DNA of 64,000 nucleotides from Chryseobacterium sp. 7 (GTDB lineage: Bacteria; Bacteroidota; Bacteroidia; Flavobacteriales; Weeksellaceae). Below the pieces are notes generated by a model. That model saw nothing but the letters and a program-made list of their open reading frames with translations. It was not told the DNA's origin and made no database searches. The position numbers and the translations under genes were made by a program. The stretch covers positions 744,001 to 808,000 of the forward strand of contig NZ_RCCA01000001.1 in assembly GCF_003663845.1 (NCBI RefSeq), written 5' to 3'. This document shows, in pieces, positions 46,373 through 54,755 of this stretch. Position 1 is the first letter of the stretch, and every line of letters begins with the position of its first letter.

Positions 46373-46739
46373 TTTGTTCTAAACACAAGCTTCACTAATA
46401 ATTTAGGACTAATGTTCACAAATAATTAGAGCATAATTCTTAGGTTCTGATAAATATCCATAAAAATTTGTTCTATAAATAATGCTTGCAGCAAAGGTCA
46501 TATTGTTGATCTTTATCATTCTGACGAAGGAAGAATCTCATTTTTGTCACTCTATTAAATTCTTTATGATGTTTATGAACGCTGTTCGTAGACCTTGAGT
46601 TGGTGTTTATAATGACGTTGTCGTAATATCAACTTTTGTAATCAAATTTCATTAGCTTTAGCTGAAGCCTATCAGATTTGTGTCTTTAGTGTTTAATTGA
46701 ATTAAATTTTTATAATTGATTATCAATTATTTACATTTA
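46373..46739. other. Intergenic region before the NAD cluster
   Basis: No gene. At about 46515-46540 is TCATTCTGACGAAGGAAGAATC, resembling an abundant intergenic repeat family I recall from Bacteroidetes genomes; I did not see another copy in this window. The rest is AT-rich with no clear structure. Confidence 0.4.
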
Positions 46740-46760
46740 TTAGCGTAAAATTAACGCAAA
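46740..46760 (+). promoter_or_regulatory. Regulator operator 2
   Basis: TTAGCGT, 7-bp spacer, ACGCAAA. It lies directly 5' of the TTG (46766-46768) of the NADAR promoter. Confidence 0.75.
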
Positions 46761-46765
46761 TAAAT

Positions 46766-46814
46766 TTGGTTCATAAAATGATATTCTTTTAAATTTGTGT
46801 CAAAATAACGCAAT
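46766..46814 (+). promoter_or_regulatory. NADAR operon promoter with operator 3
   Basis: Promoter TTG (46766-46768), 21-bp spacer, TAAATTTG (46790-46797). Operator 3, TTTGTGT (46794-46800), 7-bp spacer, ACGCAAT (46808-46814), covers the -7 element and the expected start of transcription. The ATG follows at 46816, so the leader is only about a dozen bases. Confidence 0.75.
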
Positions 46815-46815
46815 C

Positions 46816-47358
46816 ATGAAATATACCATACAAAATATTACAGAACGTTTTCAGAAGAAGGAAAGAATAAAGTTTCTCTTTTTCTGGGGACACACAGCAA
46901 AGGACAGTGTTACCAAATCATGCTTCAGCCAATGGTTTCCGGGAAGTTTTGAAGAAAACGGAATTACTTACAAAACAGCAGAACATTATATGATGGCAGG
47001 AAAAGCCAGATTATTTAATGATCCTGAAACAGAAAAGGAAATCTTAAGTGCAAACACTCCCAATCAGGCAAAAGTTTTGGGCAGAAAAGTAAAAAACTTT
47101 GATCCAAAACTTTGGGATGAGTATAAATATCAAATCGTAACCCAAGGGAATTTACTGAAGTTCTCTCAAAATCAGAAATTTAAAGACTTTCTTTTATCAA
47201 CTGGAGAGAAAATTCTTGTGGAAGCAAGTCCTTATGATAAAATATGGGGAATCGGGATGCTGGAAACAGATAACAGAGCAGAAAACCCTTTACTATGGAA
47301 CGGAGAAAACCTTTTAGGATTTGCTCTAATGGAAGTAAGGGATGAATTAAGAAGGTAA
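46816..47358 (+). CDS. NADAR family protein (YbiA-like N-glycosidase)
   Basis: A 180-residue protein counting from the ATG at 46816. NADAR features are visible: FWGHTAKDSVTKSCFSQWFP near the start, TAEHYMMAGKARLF, and the late SPYDKIWGIGM, with NPLLWNGENLLGFALMEVRDEL at the end. Members act on N-glycosidic bonds in ADP-ribose-type or riboflavin-pathway compounds (YbiA, RibX); some remove ADP-ribose from modified guanine. It is first in the operon and directly under two operators. Confidence 0.9.
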   Translation: MKYTIQNITERFQKKERIKFLFFWGHTAKDSVTKSCFSQWFPGSFEENGITYKTAEHYMMAGKARLFNDPETEKEILSANTPNQAKVLGRKVKNFDPKLWDEYKYQIVTQGNLLKFSQNQKFKDFLLSTGEKILVEASPYDKIWGIGMLETDNRAENPLLWNGENLLGFALMEVRDELRR

Positions 47359-47387
47359 AAGTACAAACCAAACACAGAATATTAATT

Positions 47388-47882
47388 ATGGAAAAAACAG
47401 AATTACATCCACAGATATTCCTGATTGAAGATTTTCTGACTGAAACGGAATGTGATCATTACATCAGTCTTTCTCAGGAAAAAGTTTTTGAAGAAGCAAA
47501 AATCAATGTATTTGGACGCCAGCAGATGAATAAAGGGGTCAGAAATAATGACCGGTTGATGATTTTTGATACAACAATCGCTGAAGAGCTTTTCAAAAGG
47601 GCTGCAGTATTTCTACCTCAGGAACACGATGGATATCAGATTCTTAACTTTAACGAAATGCTGAGGGTTTACAAATATGCTCCCGGGCAGCAATTCAAAA
47701 TGCATAGAGACGGAAGCTATATCAGAAATGAAAATGAGAAAAGCTTTTACACCTTTATGATCTATCTGAATGATAATTTTGAAGGAGGAGAAACAGAATT
47801 TGAAAATCTGTTTACCGTTGCTCCAAAGAAAGGAACTGTCCTTGTTTTTCATCACCCTTTGAAACACGAAGGAAAACCCTGA
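47388..47882 (+). CDS. 2OG-Fe(II) oxygenase, C-terminus frameshifted
   Basis: A 164-residue product of prolyl 4-hydroxylase type with the iron ligands MHRDGSY (His-x-Asp) and PLKHEG (His). The frame stops right after HEGKP, but the next frame continues with LISGLKYVLRTDVMYSKV to a stop at 47933-47935, which is the expected C-terminal strand holding the basic residue for 2-oxoglutarate. One missing base in the CCC run near 47879 explains this. The allele is either genuinely broken or carries a sequencing error. Confidence 0.82.
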   Translation: MEKTELHPQIFLIEDFLTETECDHYISLSQEKVFEEAKINVFGRQQMNKGVRNNDRLMIFDTTIAEELFKRAAVFLPQEHDGYQILNFNEMLRVYKYAPGQQFKMHRDGSYIRNENEKSFYTFMIYLNDNFEGGETEFENLFTVAPKKGTVLVFHHPLKHEGKP

Positions 47883-47976
47883 TAAGCGGATTGAAGTATG
47901 TTTTGAGAACAGATGTAATGTATTCAAAAGTATAAATCATGCATATAAAAGGAAGGGATTACTATGTCCTGTTTAA

Positions 47977-47997
47977 TTAGTGTAATATTAACACAAA
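47977..47997 (+). promoter_or_regulatory. Regulator operator 4, internal to the cluster
   Basis: TTAGTGT, 7-bp spacer (AATATTA), ACACAAA, in the 78-bp gap after the oxygenase. It suggests a second regulated promoter for the downstream genes. Confidence 0.72.
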
Positions 47998-48012
47998 TAA
48001 AAATATTTGATC

Positions 48013-48348
48013 ATGGAAGATGAGTTAAAACCCAGATTTATCGAATCATTACAAAGAAATAATGATCAGATCAGAGAAGACCGGGCAAAAATCATCGGAG
48101 GAGATTCCGAATTGATTTACAGACGCCGAGTGGAAGATATCGAATTAAAAATCAAAAGACTCGAGCGTGAACAGGAAGGGCTTATTGATATCAGTCCTTT
48201 AGACAGAAACAGTCTGACTTTTGCGGATTTTAATCCCGAAGCATTCGTTCAGAAAGACATGGAATTATCATTAACAATCAGAAATCTGAATATTCAGCTC
48301 GAAGTAACCCAAAAGAGATTTGAATATTTATTTGGAAAAACATTGTAG
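48013..48348 (+). CDS. Small coiled-coil protein of unknown function
   Basis: A 111-residue protein from the ATG at 48013. Two helical, charged segments (ERNNDQIREDRAKII-like and RRRVEDIELKIKRLEREQEG) flank a short ordered stretch with DISPLDRNSLTFADFNPE, and a final helix ends FEYLFGKTL. No motif is recognised. It precedes the VWA-like gene by 2 bp, so the pair is likely co-translated and may form a complex. Confidence 0.65.
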   Translation: MEDELKPRFIESLQRNNDQIREDRAKIIGGDSELIYRRRVEDIELKIKRLEREQEGLIDISPLDRNSLTFADFNPEAFVQKDMELSLTIRNLNIQLEVTQKRFEYLFGKTL

Positions 48349-48350
48349 TC

Positions 48351-49196
48351 ATGGGAAGCACAAGATACGATTTAGACGCTCGTTATGACAGAGCAAGCAA
48401 AGCAGGTTACGGAACAAAATCCGCAGGGGAAATTTTCACCCAGAATGCCAAAAGAATGGCTCATGAATCGATGAATCCTCACGGAATTTCTTTCAGAGAA
48501 TCCCGAGATTCAGAAGTTCATCCTAACTCAGTTCCGATTATTTTGGGATTGGATGTTACCGGAAGTATGGGGCATATTCCTCACGAACTGATCAGAGATG
48601 GATTACCAAAATTAATGGGAGGAATTATCCAGGGAGGTGTCCCAGATCCGGCCTTATTATTCCTTGGAATTGGAGATCATGAATGTGATGGTTATCCCCT
48701 TCAGGTGGGACAATTCGAGTCAGGAGATGAAGAACTGGATATGTGGCTTACGAGAACTTACATTGAATCCGGAGGAGGTGGAAATGCTGGAGAAAGCTAC
48801 CTTTTAGCTTGGTATTTTGCAGCATTTCACACCAGAACAGATGCTTTTGAAAAAAGAGGACAAAAAGGATTGCTGTTTACCGTAGGTGATGAACCTTGTT
48901 TAAAAACACTTTCTGCATCAGCTATCAGAGAAATTATGGGAAAAGGACAGCAAACCTATACTCATTTTGAACTGCTGGAAGAAGCAAAGAAAAAATACGA
49001 AGTATATCATATCAGTGTTTTGCATTCCGATCAGGCATTGAGAGCAGACAGAGGCTGGAAAGAATTATTAGGACAAAATTGTATATCCATTGAAGATCAC
49101 AGGGAAATTCCGAATGTTATCAAAGGAATTATCTGTGATAAATTTAAAAATAAAACCTCCGAAACAGGAGGGTTAGATCGGTTTCAGATGCTTTAG
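48351..49196 (+). CDS. VWA-like protein with MIDAS motif
   Basis: A 281-residue protein. The LGLDVTGSMGHIPHEL segment (about 65-80) is a DxTxS metal-ion-dependent adhesion site, and GDHECDGYPLQ and TVGDEP (about 180-185) look like the later Thr and Asp positions of the fold. It has no signal peptide, so it is an intracellular VWA protein, a type that often works with ATPases or as a scaffold. The partner is unknown; the small coiled-coil protein is next to it. Confidence 0.78.
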   Translation: MGSTRYDLDARYDRASKAGYGTKSAGEIFTQNAKRMAHESMNPHGISFRESRDSEVHPNSVPIILGLDVTGSMGHIPHELIRDGLPKLMGGIIQGGVPDPALLFLGIGDHECDGYPLQVGQFESGDEELDMWLTRTYIESGGGGNAGESYLLAWYFAAFHTRTDAFEKRGQKGLLFTVGDEPCLKTLSASAIREIMGKGQQTYTHFELLEEAKKKYEVYHISVLHSDQALRADRGWKELLGQNCISIEDHREIPNVIKGIICDKFKNKTSETGGLDRFQML

Positions 49197-49228
49197 AACA
49201 AGACAATTGACATTTAAAATAAAAAGAC

Positions 49229-50308
49229 ATGAAAAAGGCACAAATCGTAATAGGACTTGGTTTTGGTGATGAAGGAAAAGGAATTACCACAGATTTTCTG
49301 GCTTCTCAGCATCCTGAAGCTGTTGTAATCAGATTTTCTGGAGGGCAGCAAGCGGCACATACCGTAATGATTGATGAAAGAAAACACGTGCATTCCAGCT
49401 TTGCAAGCGGAGTACTCCGAGGGCTTCCTTCTTACTTCACCGAGCACTGTACGATACATCCTGTTTTTCTATTCAATGAAAGAGAAGAATTAAAAGCAAA
49501 GAATGGAAACATTGAACTGCATATTCATCCATTGGCAAAAGTTACCACTCCATTTGATGTATGGCAGAACAGAACCAATACAAGAAACCTGGAACACGGA
49601 ACCTGCGGAAAAGGAGTTGGAGCAACAATGAAAAGAAATGAAAGTCCTTATAAACTCTTTGCAATAGACCTCATAGCACCCAAAGAGATGTTGATCGAAA
49701 AGCTGAAAGGAATTGCCTATTACTATGGTTTTGTAGATGAAAATGAGATCAGAGAACTTTTGAATCCTTTTTTAGAAGCTATTGACAAAATTGATTGGAA
49801 AATAAATAATTATAACTACCTGGCTTCGTTTGATCACCTTATTTTTGAAGGAAGTCAGGGTATTTTACTCGATATGGATCACGGCGTTTTTCCCAATGTG
49901 ACCTATGCACATACTACATCAAAAAATGCCTGCGAGATCTGTAAGCTTTTAAAAATTGAAGACATTGAAATGTATTATGTGACAAGAAGCTACTCAACCC
50001 GCCACGGAAATGGCTGGATGAGCAATGAAAAAGAAATGAATCTGAGAAATAATGAAGAAGAAACATGTACATTTAATGAGTATCAGAAAGAATTCAGAAC
50101 CGGGGAAATAGATTACAGTCTCTTGAATTATGCTTTGAAGTTAGATGGAGCTTATGTATTTCCGACTAAAAAGAACCTAGTGATTACCTGTTTAGATCAG
50201 ATGGATGAGAAATTTAAGCTGGAAAACCTGGATATAGAATTTGATGTTGTCTATGGATCTTATTCTCCATATTCAAAGGATTTTAAACAGATTTTAGAAA
50301 ATAAATAA
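49229..50308 (+). CDS. Divergent adenylosuccinate synthetase-like protein
   Basis: A 359-residue PurA-fold protein, about 70 residues shorter than housekeeping PurA. It keeps GFGDEGKG (catalytic Asp), GGQQAAHTV (catalytic His), FEGSQGILLDMDHGVFPNVT and RSYSTRHGNGW (for RAYTTRVGxGPFPTE). Differences: the IMP-loop NAGH is QAAH, PFPTE is lost, and the guanine-recognising TKLD appears as TCLD. It may join a nucleotide to an amino group other than aspartate or use a different NTP. Phage PurZ is similar in length but loses the catalytic Asp, which is kept here. Confidence 0.82.
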   Translation: MKKAQIVIGLGFGDEGKGITTDFLASQHPEAVVIRFSGGQQAAHTVMIDERKHVHSSFASGVLRGLPSYFTEHCTIHPVFLFNEREELKAKNGNIELHIHPLAKVTTPFDVWQNRTNTRNLEHGTCGKGVGATMKRNESPYKLFAIDLIAPKEMLIEKLKGIAYYYGFVDENEIRELLNPFLEAIDKIDWKINNYNYLASFDHLIFEGSQGILLDMDHGVFPNVTYAHTTSKNACEICKLLKIEDIEMYYVTRSYSTRHGNGWMSNEKEMNLRNNEEETCTFNEYQKEFRTGEIDYSLLNYALKLDGAYVFPTKKNLVITCLDQMDEKFKLENLDIEFDVVYGSYSPYSKDFKQILENK

Positions 50309-50374
50309 AGAATTATATTTATTAAGTAATACTAAGCTTAAAAATGATGAATAATATTTTAAAAATAATAAACG

Positions 50375-52057
50375 ATGAATGCAAAAAGTAAACAGGAATT
50401 AATTGATAGAGTTAAAAAGCTTAATGAAGAGGAGAATTATGAAGAGGTTATAAAAATACTTTCAGATGAGATTTTGGAACAAATTAATGATTATGAATTA
50501 TATTCTGAGGTTGCTCAATCTAAATGTAGATTAGGAAGAAATGATTATGAATTAGATGGAATAAAAAGTATTAATATTAAAGAAAATGCAAAGGCCAACC
50601 ATTACTTAGGAAATTTCTTTATTGATAGTAATCCTACTCTAGCTGAAGAATATTATAAAAAGGCGATAAAATTAGATGCTCACTTTGTTTTAGCTTATCA
50701 AGGTCTTGGAATTTTATTTCAAAGATTAAAACAAGATAATACTGCTGAAGAATATTACAGGAAAGCTATTTCTATGGATCCAAATAATCCCAATATATCA
50801 TTTGCTTATATTGGTTTAGCGGAAATTTATTCTGATAAAGAAGAATATGATGAAGCTGAGGTTTATTTTAAAAAAGCAATAAAAATAAACCCAAAAGATA
50901 GATCATATGCATACAATGGTATTGGAAACTTGTATTATGCTAAGGAGGATTTAAAAAATGCTATTAAATATTATAATTTATCTGTAAAAAATGATGTGTG
51001 TAATTCTTCACCTTATTATAATACCGCAAATATTTATTTTAGTCAAGGAAAATATGTTGAAGCAAAAAACAACTATCAAAGGTATATTGATCTTGAGAAG
51101 GTAAAAGACTTTTATTATAACAATTCGATATCACAGATAAGAGAAATAAGTAAGATTTTATTGAGTGAAGACTATGAAAAAATTCAAAAGATAGTTTCAA
51201 AAATTCAAAAAACGTTAGAATATGAAGAGGACTGTATTACACATTTTACAAGTCTTTCAGTTGCAAAAGCTTTAATTTTAGAAAAAAGTAAATTTCGTTT
51301 ATCAGAGGGAGCTTTTTTAAATGATACTTCAGAAGGGGCTGCTTTATTTGAATATTTAAAATACGAATCGCCACTTAGCAAAAAGGAAAGTCACATAGAT
51401 ATTATTTTTGTGAAAAAGCCATTTATAGGAAGTTTTGTTTCTCAAAATAAACATAACGATCTTACGATGTGGAGAATGTATGGAAAAGAAGGAAAAGAGG
51501 AAGCTAGAGGATGTGCAATTACAATGAATAAGGAGGTATTAATTGAAGAAATCAAATCAGAACTTAATATTAATAAAACATCAACTAATGAAAGAGATTT
51601 TAAATTCTATAGAGTTGCTTACAAAAAAGAGAATGGACAGTTTTTTATCCCAGAGCAAGCTGAAGAAAGTATAAGAAATAAGAACTTGAATGATTATTGT
51701 AATCAATTAAAATTAGCCCTTGAAGAATTTAATAAAAAAACGGGAAGTAAAGATATTCAGAAAGATGTTGAAGAGCTTTTGTTTGAAATTGCATTTTTAT
51801 TTAAAGGTATTGAGTATCAATATGAACATGAAGTAAGATTAGTACAAAAAGGTATTGGGTTTGATAAAAAAGTTGATAGAGACTTTGAAATACCAAGAGT
51901 ATATATTGAACTTTCCGAAATTTTGAAAAGTGTAAAAAAAATAACATTGGGTCCAAAAGTAGAAAGGGCAGATGAATGGGGGGCTGCATTATACTATGAA
52001 CTTCAGAATAATGAGATTGAAGCAGAAATACATATTTCAAAACAACCTTTTAAATAA
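50375..52057 (+). CDS. TPR protein with C-terminal DUF2971 domain
   Basis: A 560-residue protein. Residues about 10-265 are TPR repeats ([42 protein letters not shown] and others). Residues about 285-555 match DUF2971: [36 protein letters not shown] and YEHEVRLV. The gene is much more AT-rich than its neighbours (25% and 28% GC in two lines I counted, against 45% in the adjacent macrodomain gene), pointing to separate acquisition. The HxT ... ExExR pattern of DUF2971 recalls ADP-ribosyltransferases, which is inference. Confidence 0.8.
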   Translation: MNAKSKQELIDRVKKLNEEENYEEVIKILSDEILEQINDYELYSEVAQSKCRLGRNDYELDGIKSINIKENAKANHYLGNFFIDSNPTLAEEYYKKAIKLDAHFVLAYQGLGILFQRLKQDNTAEEYYRKAISMDPNNPNISFAYIGLAEIYSDKEEYDEAEVYFKKAIKINPKDRSYAYNGIGNLYYAKEDLKNAIKYYNLSVKNDVCNSSPYYNTANIYFSQGKYVEAKNNYQRYIDLEKVKDFYYNNSISQIREISKILLSEDYEKIQKIVSKIQKTLEYEEDCITHFTSLSVAKALILEKSKFRLSEGAFLNDTSEGAALFEYLKYESPLSKKESHIDIIFVKKPFIGSFVSQNKHNDLTMWRMYGKEGKEEARGCAITMNKEVLIEEIKSELNINKTSTNERDFKFYRVAYKKENGQFFIPEQAEESIRNKNLNDYCNQLKLALEEFNKKTGSKDIQKDVEELLFEIAFLFKGIEYQYEHEVRLVQKGIGFDKKVDRDFEIPRVYIELSEILKSVKKITLGPKVERADEWGAALYYELQNNEIEAEIHISKQPFK

Positions 52058-52062
52058 ATTCT

Positions 52063-52569
52063 ATGAAAATTGAATTAATAAAAGGAGACATCACAAAGAT
52101 CCAAGCCGATGCAATTGTCAACGCAGCCAATTCATCCTTGCTTGGCGGCGGTGGTGTAGATGGAGCCATTCATAGAGCCGGGGGCTCTCAGGTATTGGAA
52201 GAATGCAAAGCGATCAGAAATAAACAGGGCAAATGTAAAACGGGAGAAGCTGTAGTAACAAATGCAGGAAATCTGCCTGCAAAATATATTATTCATACAG
52301 TAGGTCCGGTTTGGAATGGCCATGAAGAAAAAGAATCAAAACTTCTGGCGAACTGCTATCATAATTCTTTGAAATTAGCAGAAAGTCTTGGACTGAAAAC
52401 TATTGCTTTTCCTAACATCAGCACAGGAATTTATAGGTTTCCAAAAGAGCTGGCAGGAAAAATTGCAGTAGATGAGGTCAGAAAATTTAAGTCAGATATC
52501 ATTGAGAAAGTTATTTTTGTTTGCTTTGATGATGAAAATGAAATGATTTACAAAAAACTATTAGATTAA
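52063..52569 (+). CDS. Macrodomain protein (O-acetyl-ADP-ribose deacetylase, YmdB-like)
   Basis: A 168-residue macrodomain. The ADP-ribose pocket is visible as [34 protein letters not shown] and [12 protein letters not shown]. MacroD/YmdB-type proteins hydrolyse O-acetyl-ADP-ribose, produced by sirtuins, and mono-ADP-ribose esters on proteins. The sirtuin gene follows 4 bp later, so product and consumer are adjacent. Base composition returns to the usual level for the window. Confidence 0.95.
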   Translation: MKIELIKGDITKIQADAIVNAANSSLLGGGGVDGAIHRAGGSQVLEECKAIRNKQGKCKTGEAVVTNAGNLPAKYIIHTVGPVWNGHEEKESKLLANCYHNSLKLAESLGLKTIAFPNISTGIYRFPKELAGKIAVDEVRKFKSDIIEKVIFVCFDDENEMIYKKLLD

Positions 52570-52573
52570 ACCA

Positions 52574-53260
52574 ATGAAAAAACTAACCATATTAAGCGGC
52601 GCAGGAATCAGTGCCGAAAGCGGAATAAAAACCTTCAGAGACGGAGATGGGCTCTGGGAAAATCATAATGTAACAGATGTGGCAAGTCCGGAAGGATGGC
52701 GAAAAGACAGAGCTTTGGTATTGGAATTTTATAACCAAAGAAGACGCCAGTTGCATGAAGTACAGCCCAACGAAGCTCATCAATTGCTGGTAGAGCTGGA
52801 AAAACATTTTGAGGTACAGATCATTACCCAGAATATTGATGATCTTCATGAAAGAGCTGGATCTACCAATATCCTTCATATCCACGGAGAACTGTTCAAA
52901 TCATGTTCTTGTAACAATAAAAGCTTGATTTATGAACAGAAAGAGGATATCAATATTGGCGACAAAGCCGAAGATGGAGCACAATTGAGACCTTTTATCG
53001 TTTGGTTTGGAGAAGATGTTCCTTTGTATAAGACTGCGCAGGAAATCGTAAAAGAATCAGATATCTTACTGGTTATCGGGACGTCTTTACAGGTATATCC
53101 GGCTGCGGGGCTTATTCATGATATCAAAGATGACTGTCTTTTAATCGTCATCAATCCTAACGAAACAGGATTTGGCTACGGACAAAGAGCTGTAGTGATG
53201 AAAGAGCCAGCAACAAAAGGAATGAAACTATTATTTGATAAACTGGTTAATCTTGCCTGA
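52574..53260 (+). CDS. cobB: Sir2 family NAD-dependent protein deacylase
   Basis: A 228-residue sirtuin. NAD-binding GAGISAESGIKTFRDGDGLW, TQNIDDLHERAG and the catalytic His in HIHGELF are present. The FYNQRRRQ segment carries the Tyr-x2-Arg pattern of class III sirtuins, suggesting desuccinylase activity. Only one zinc Cys pair-like element (CSC) is left, and the second pair is absent (DKAEDGAQLRP), so the zinc module is reduced. Its stop overlaps the ADP-ribosylglycohydrolase start (TGATG). Confidence 0.93.
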   Translation: MKKLTILSGAGISAESGIKTFRDGDGLWENHNVTDVASPEGWRKDRALVLEFYNQRRRQLHEVQPNEAHQLLVELEKHFEVQIITQNIDDLHERAGSTNILHIHGELFKSCSCNNKSLIYEQKEDINIGDKAEDGAQLRPFIVWFGEDVPLYKTAQEIVKESDILLVIGTSLQVYPAAGLIHDIKDDCLLIVINPNETGFGYGQRAVVMKEPATKGMKLLFDKLVNLA

Positions 53261-54201
53261 TGGAAAACAAAGTAAAAGCCGGAATTATGGGTGTCTGCAT
53301 TGGAGATGCACTTGGAGTTCCGGTGGAATTTAAAAAAAGAGAAGACTTAAAACGTTCTCCGGTAACAAAAATGTTGGAATACATGTCCTGGAACCAGCCC
53401 AAAGGAACGTGGAGTGATGACAGCTCTCTTACACTTTGTCTTGCTGAAGAGCTTACCAAAGGCTACAATCTGGAAAAAATAGGGCAAAGCTTTGTGAAAT
53501 GGAATAAATACGGTCATTGGACAGCCCATGGAAGACTTTTTGATATCGGAGGAACAACAAGACATGCTCTGGCAAGATTAATCAAAGGTGAAAGTGCTAG
53601 ATTTTCAGGAAATATTTTTGAAGAAGACAACGGAAATGGCTCTCTAATGAGAATCCTTCCCCTTGCTTTTTATCTTGAAAATGAAAATGATATTCAGAAA
53701 CTCTATCTGACTGTAAAAGAGGTTTCAACAATAACTCACGGCCATTTTCGTTCTGTTTTTGCCTGTTTCATCTATGTTATTTTTACCATTCAATTGTTGA
53801 AAGGGAAGAACAAAAGAGAAGCATATGCTTATACACAAAAAATTGCATTAGATTATGCTGAAGAACAAGAATTTAATCCAAATGAAATTGAACTTTTCGG
53901 AAGAATTCTGAAAAGTGATATTTCTCAATATCCTGAAGATGAAATCAAGAGTGGTGGCTATGTCCTTCACAGCCTGGAAGCTTCCTTGTGGTGTTTTCTA
54001 AACTCAGAAAGCTATTCTGAAGCCGTTTTAAAGGCTGTCAACCTTGGAGAAGATACCGATACAACAGGAGCTATTACCGGAGGCATTGCAGGTATTTACT
54101 ATGGATATGAAAGTATTCCGGAAGAATGGATTTCAGAGCTCGTGAGAAAGGATGATATTGAGAAATTGTGTGAGAAATTACACCAAAAATTAATGAATTA
54201 A
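53260..54201 (+). CDS. ADP-ribosylglycohydrolase family protein
   Basis: A 313-residue DraG-like hydrolase. It carries the two-metal site: GVCIGDALGVPVEF, WSDDSSLTLCLAE (metal-binding Ser/Asp-Asp), NGNGSLMRILPLA and GEDTDTTGAITGGIAG. DraG-type enzymes remove ADP-ribose from arginine, serine or nucleic acid; this gene is coupled to the sirtuin and close to the macrodomain and NADAR proteins. The specific target is not known. Confidence 0.94.
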   Translation: MENKVKAGIMGVCIGDALGVPVEFKKREDLKRSPVTKMLEYMSWNQPKGTWSDDSSLTLCLAEELTKGYNLEKIGQSFVKWNKYGHWTAHGRLFDIGGTTRHALARLIKGESARFSGNIFEEDNGNGSLMRILPLAFYLENENDIQKLYLTVKEVSTITHGHFRSVFACFIYVIFTIQLLKGKNKREAYAYTQKIALDYAEEQEFNPNEIELFGRILKSDISQYPEDEIKSGGYVLHSLEASLWCFLNSESYSEAVLKAVNLGEDTDTTGAITGGIAGIYYGYESIPEEWISELVRKDDIEKLCEKLHQKLMN

Positions 54202-54211
54202 AACACAAACC

Positions 54212-54754
54212 ATGAACGAAATAGAAAAGAAAAAAATAAGTAAATTTTTAAGCCTGATCCTACGACATCAGCCGGAAAGTATTGGACTTACGCTGGATGA
54301 AAACGGTTGGGCAGACATAGAAGAGCTGAGAACTAAATCAGCCAAAAGAAGAATATATTTTACTCCCGAAGAATTGGATGAGGTAGTAGAAACCAACAAT
54401 AAAAAACGTTTTGCTTTTAACGAAGATAAAACCATGATCAGGGCAAGTCAGGGGCATTCTATTGATATAGACCTGGCTTTGGAAACAAAACAGCCCCCTG
54501 AATTTCTCTACCACGGAACTGCAGAAGCCAATATCACGTCTATTTTAGAAAAAGGAATTGAAAAAAGAACCCGTCAGCATGTACACTTAAGTGCTGATAA
54601 AGAGACTGCTACAAAGGTCGGAATGAGACATGGCAAACCTGTAATTCTTACTATCAGAACCGGAACAATGCATCAGGAAGGATTATCTTTTTACCAGTCT
54701 GCGAACGGAGTATGGCTGACAGATTTTGTAGATACAAAATATATTTCAAAGTAA
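54212..54754 (+). CDS. kptA: RNA 2'-phosphotransferase (Tpt1/KptA)
   Basis: A 180-residue Tpt1 family protein, which removes an internal 2'-phosphate from RNA using NAD and releases ADP-ribose 1'',2''-cyclic phosphate. The N-terminal winged helix (KFLSLILRHQPESIGL, GWADIEEL) and the ART-like lobe with LYHGT, RQHVHLS and ANGVWLTDFV are intact, including the Arg-His-Arg-Arg-type positions. In bacteria the substrate is uncertain; repair of tRNA or capped RNA are options. The next gene could process the phosphorylated ADP-ribose product. Confidence 0.94.
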   Translation: MNEIEKKKISKFLSLILRHQPESIGLTLDENGWADIEELRTKSAKRRIYFTPEELDEVVETNNKKRFAFNEDKTMIRASQGHSIDIDLALETKQPPEFLYHGTAEANITSILEKGIEKRTRQHVHLSADKETATKVGMRHGKPVILTIRTGTMHQEGLSFYQSANGVWLTDFVDTKYISK

Positions 54755-54755
54755 A

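Noticed and set aside
46515..46540. CATTCTGACGAAGGAAGAATC as a mobile element end
   Set aside because: Only a short stretch, no inverted partner or transposase is visible in this window; listed only as repeat-like.
49229..50308. Phage-type PurZ (2-aminoadenine synthesis)
   Set aside because: The catalytic Asp that PurZ loses is retained (GDEGKG), and no companion phage nucleotide genes are present.
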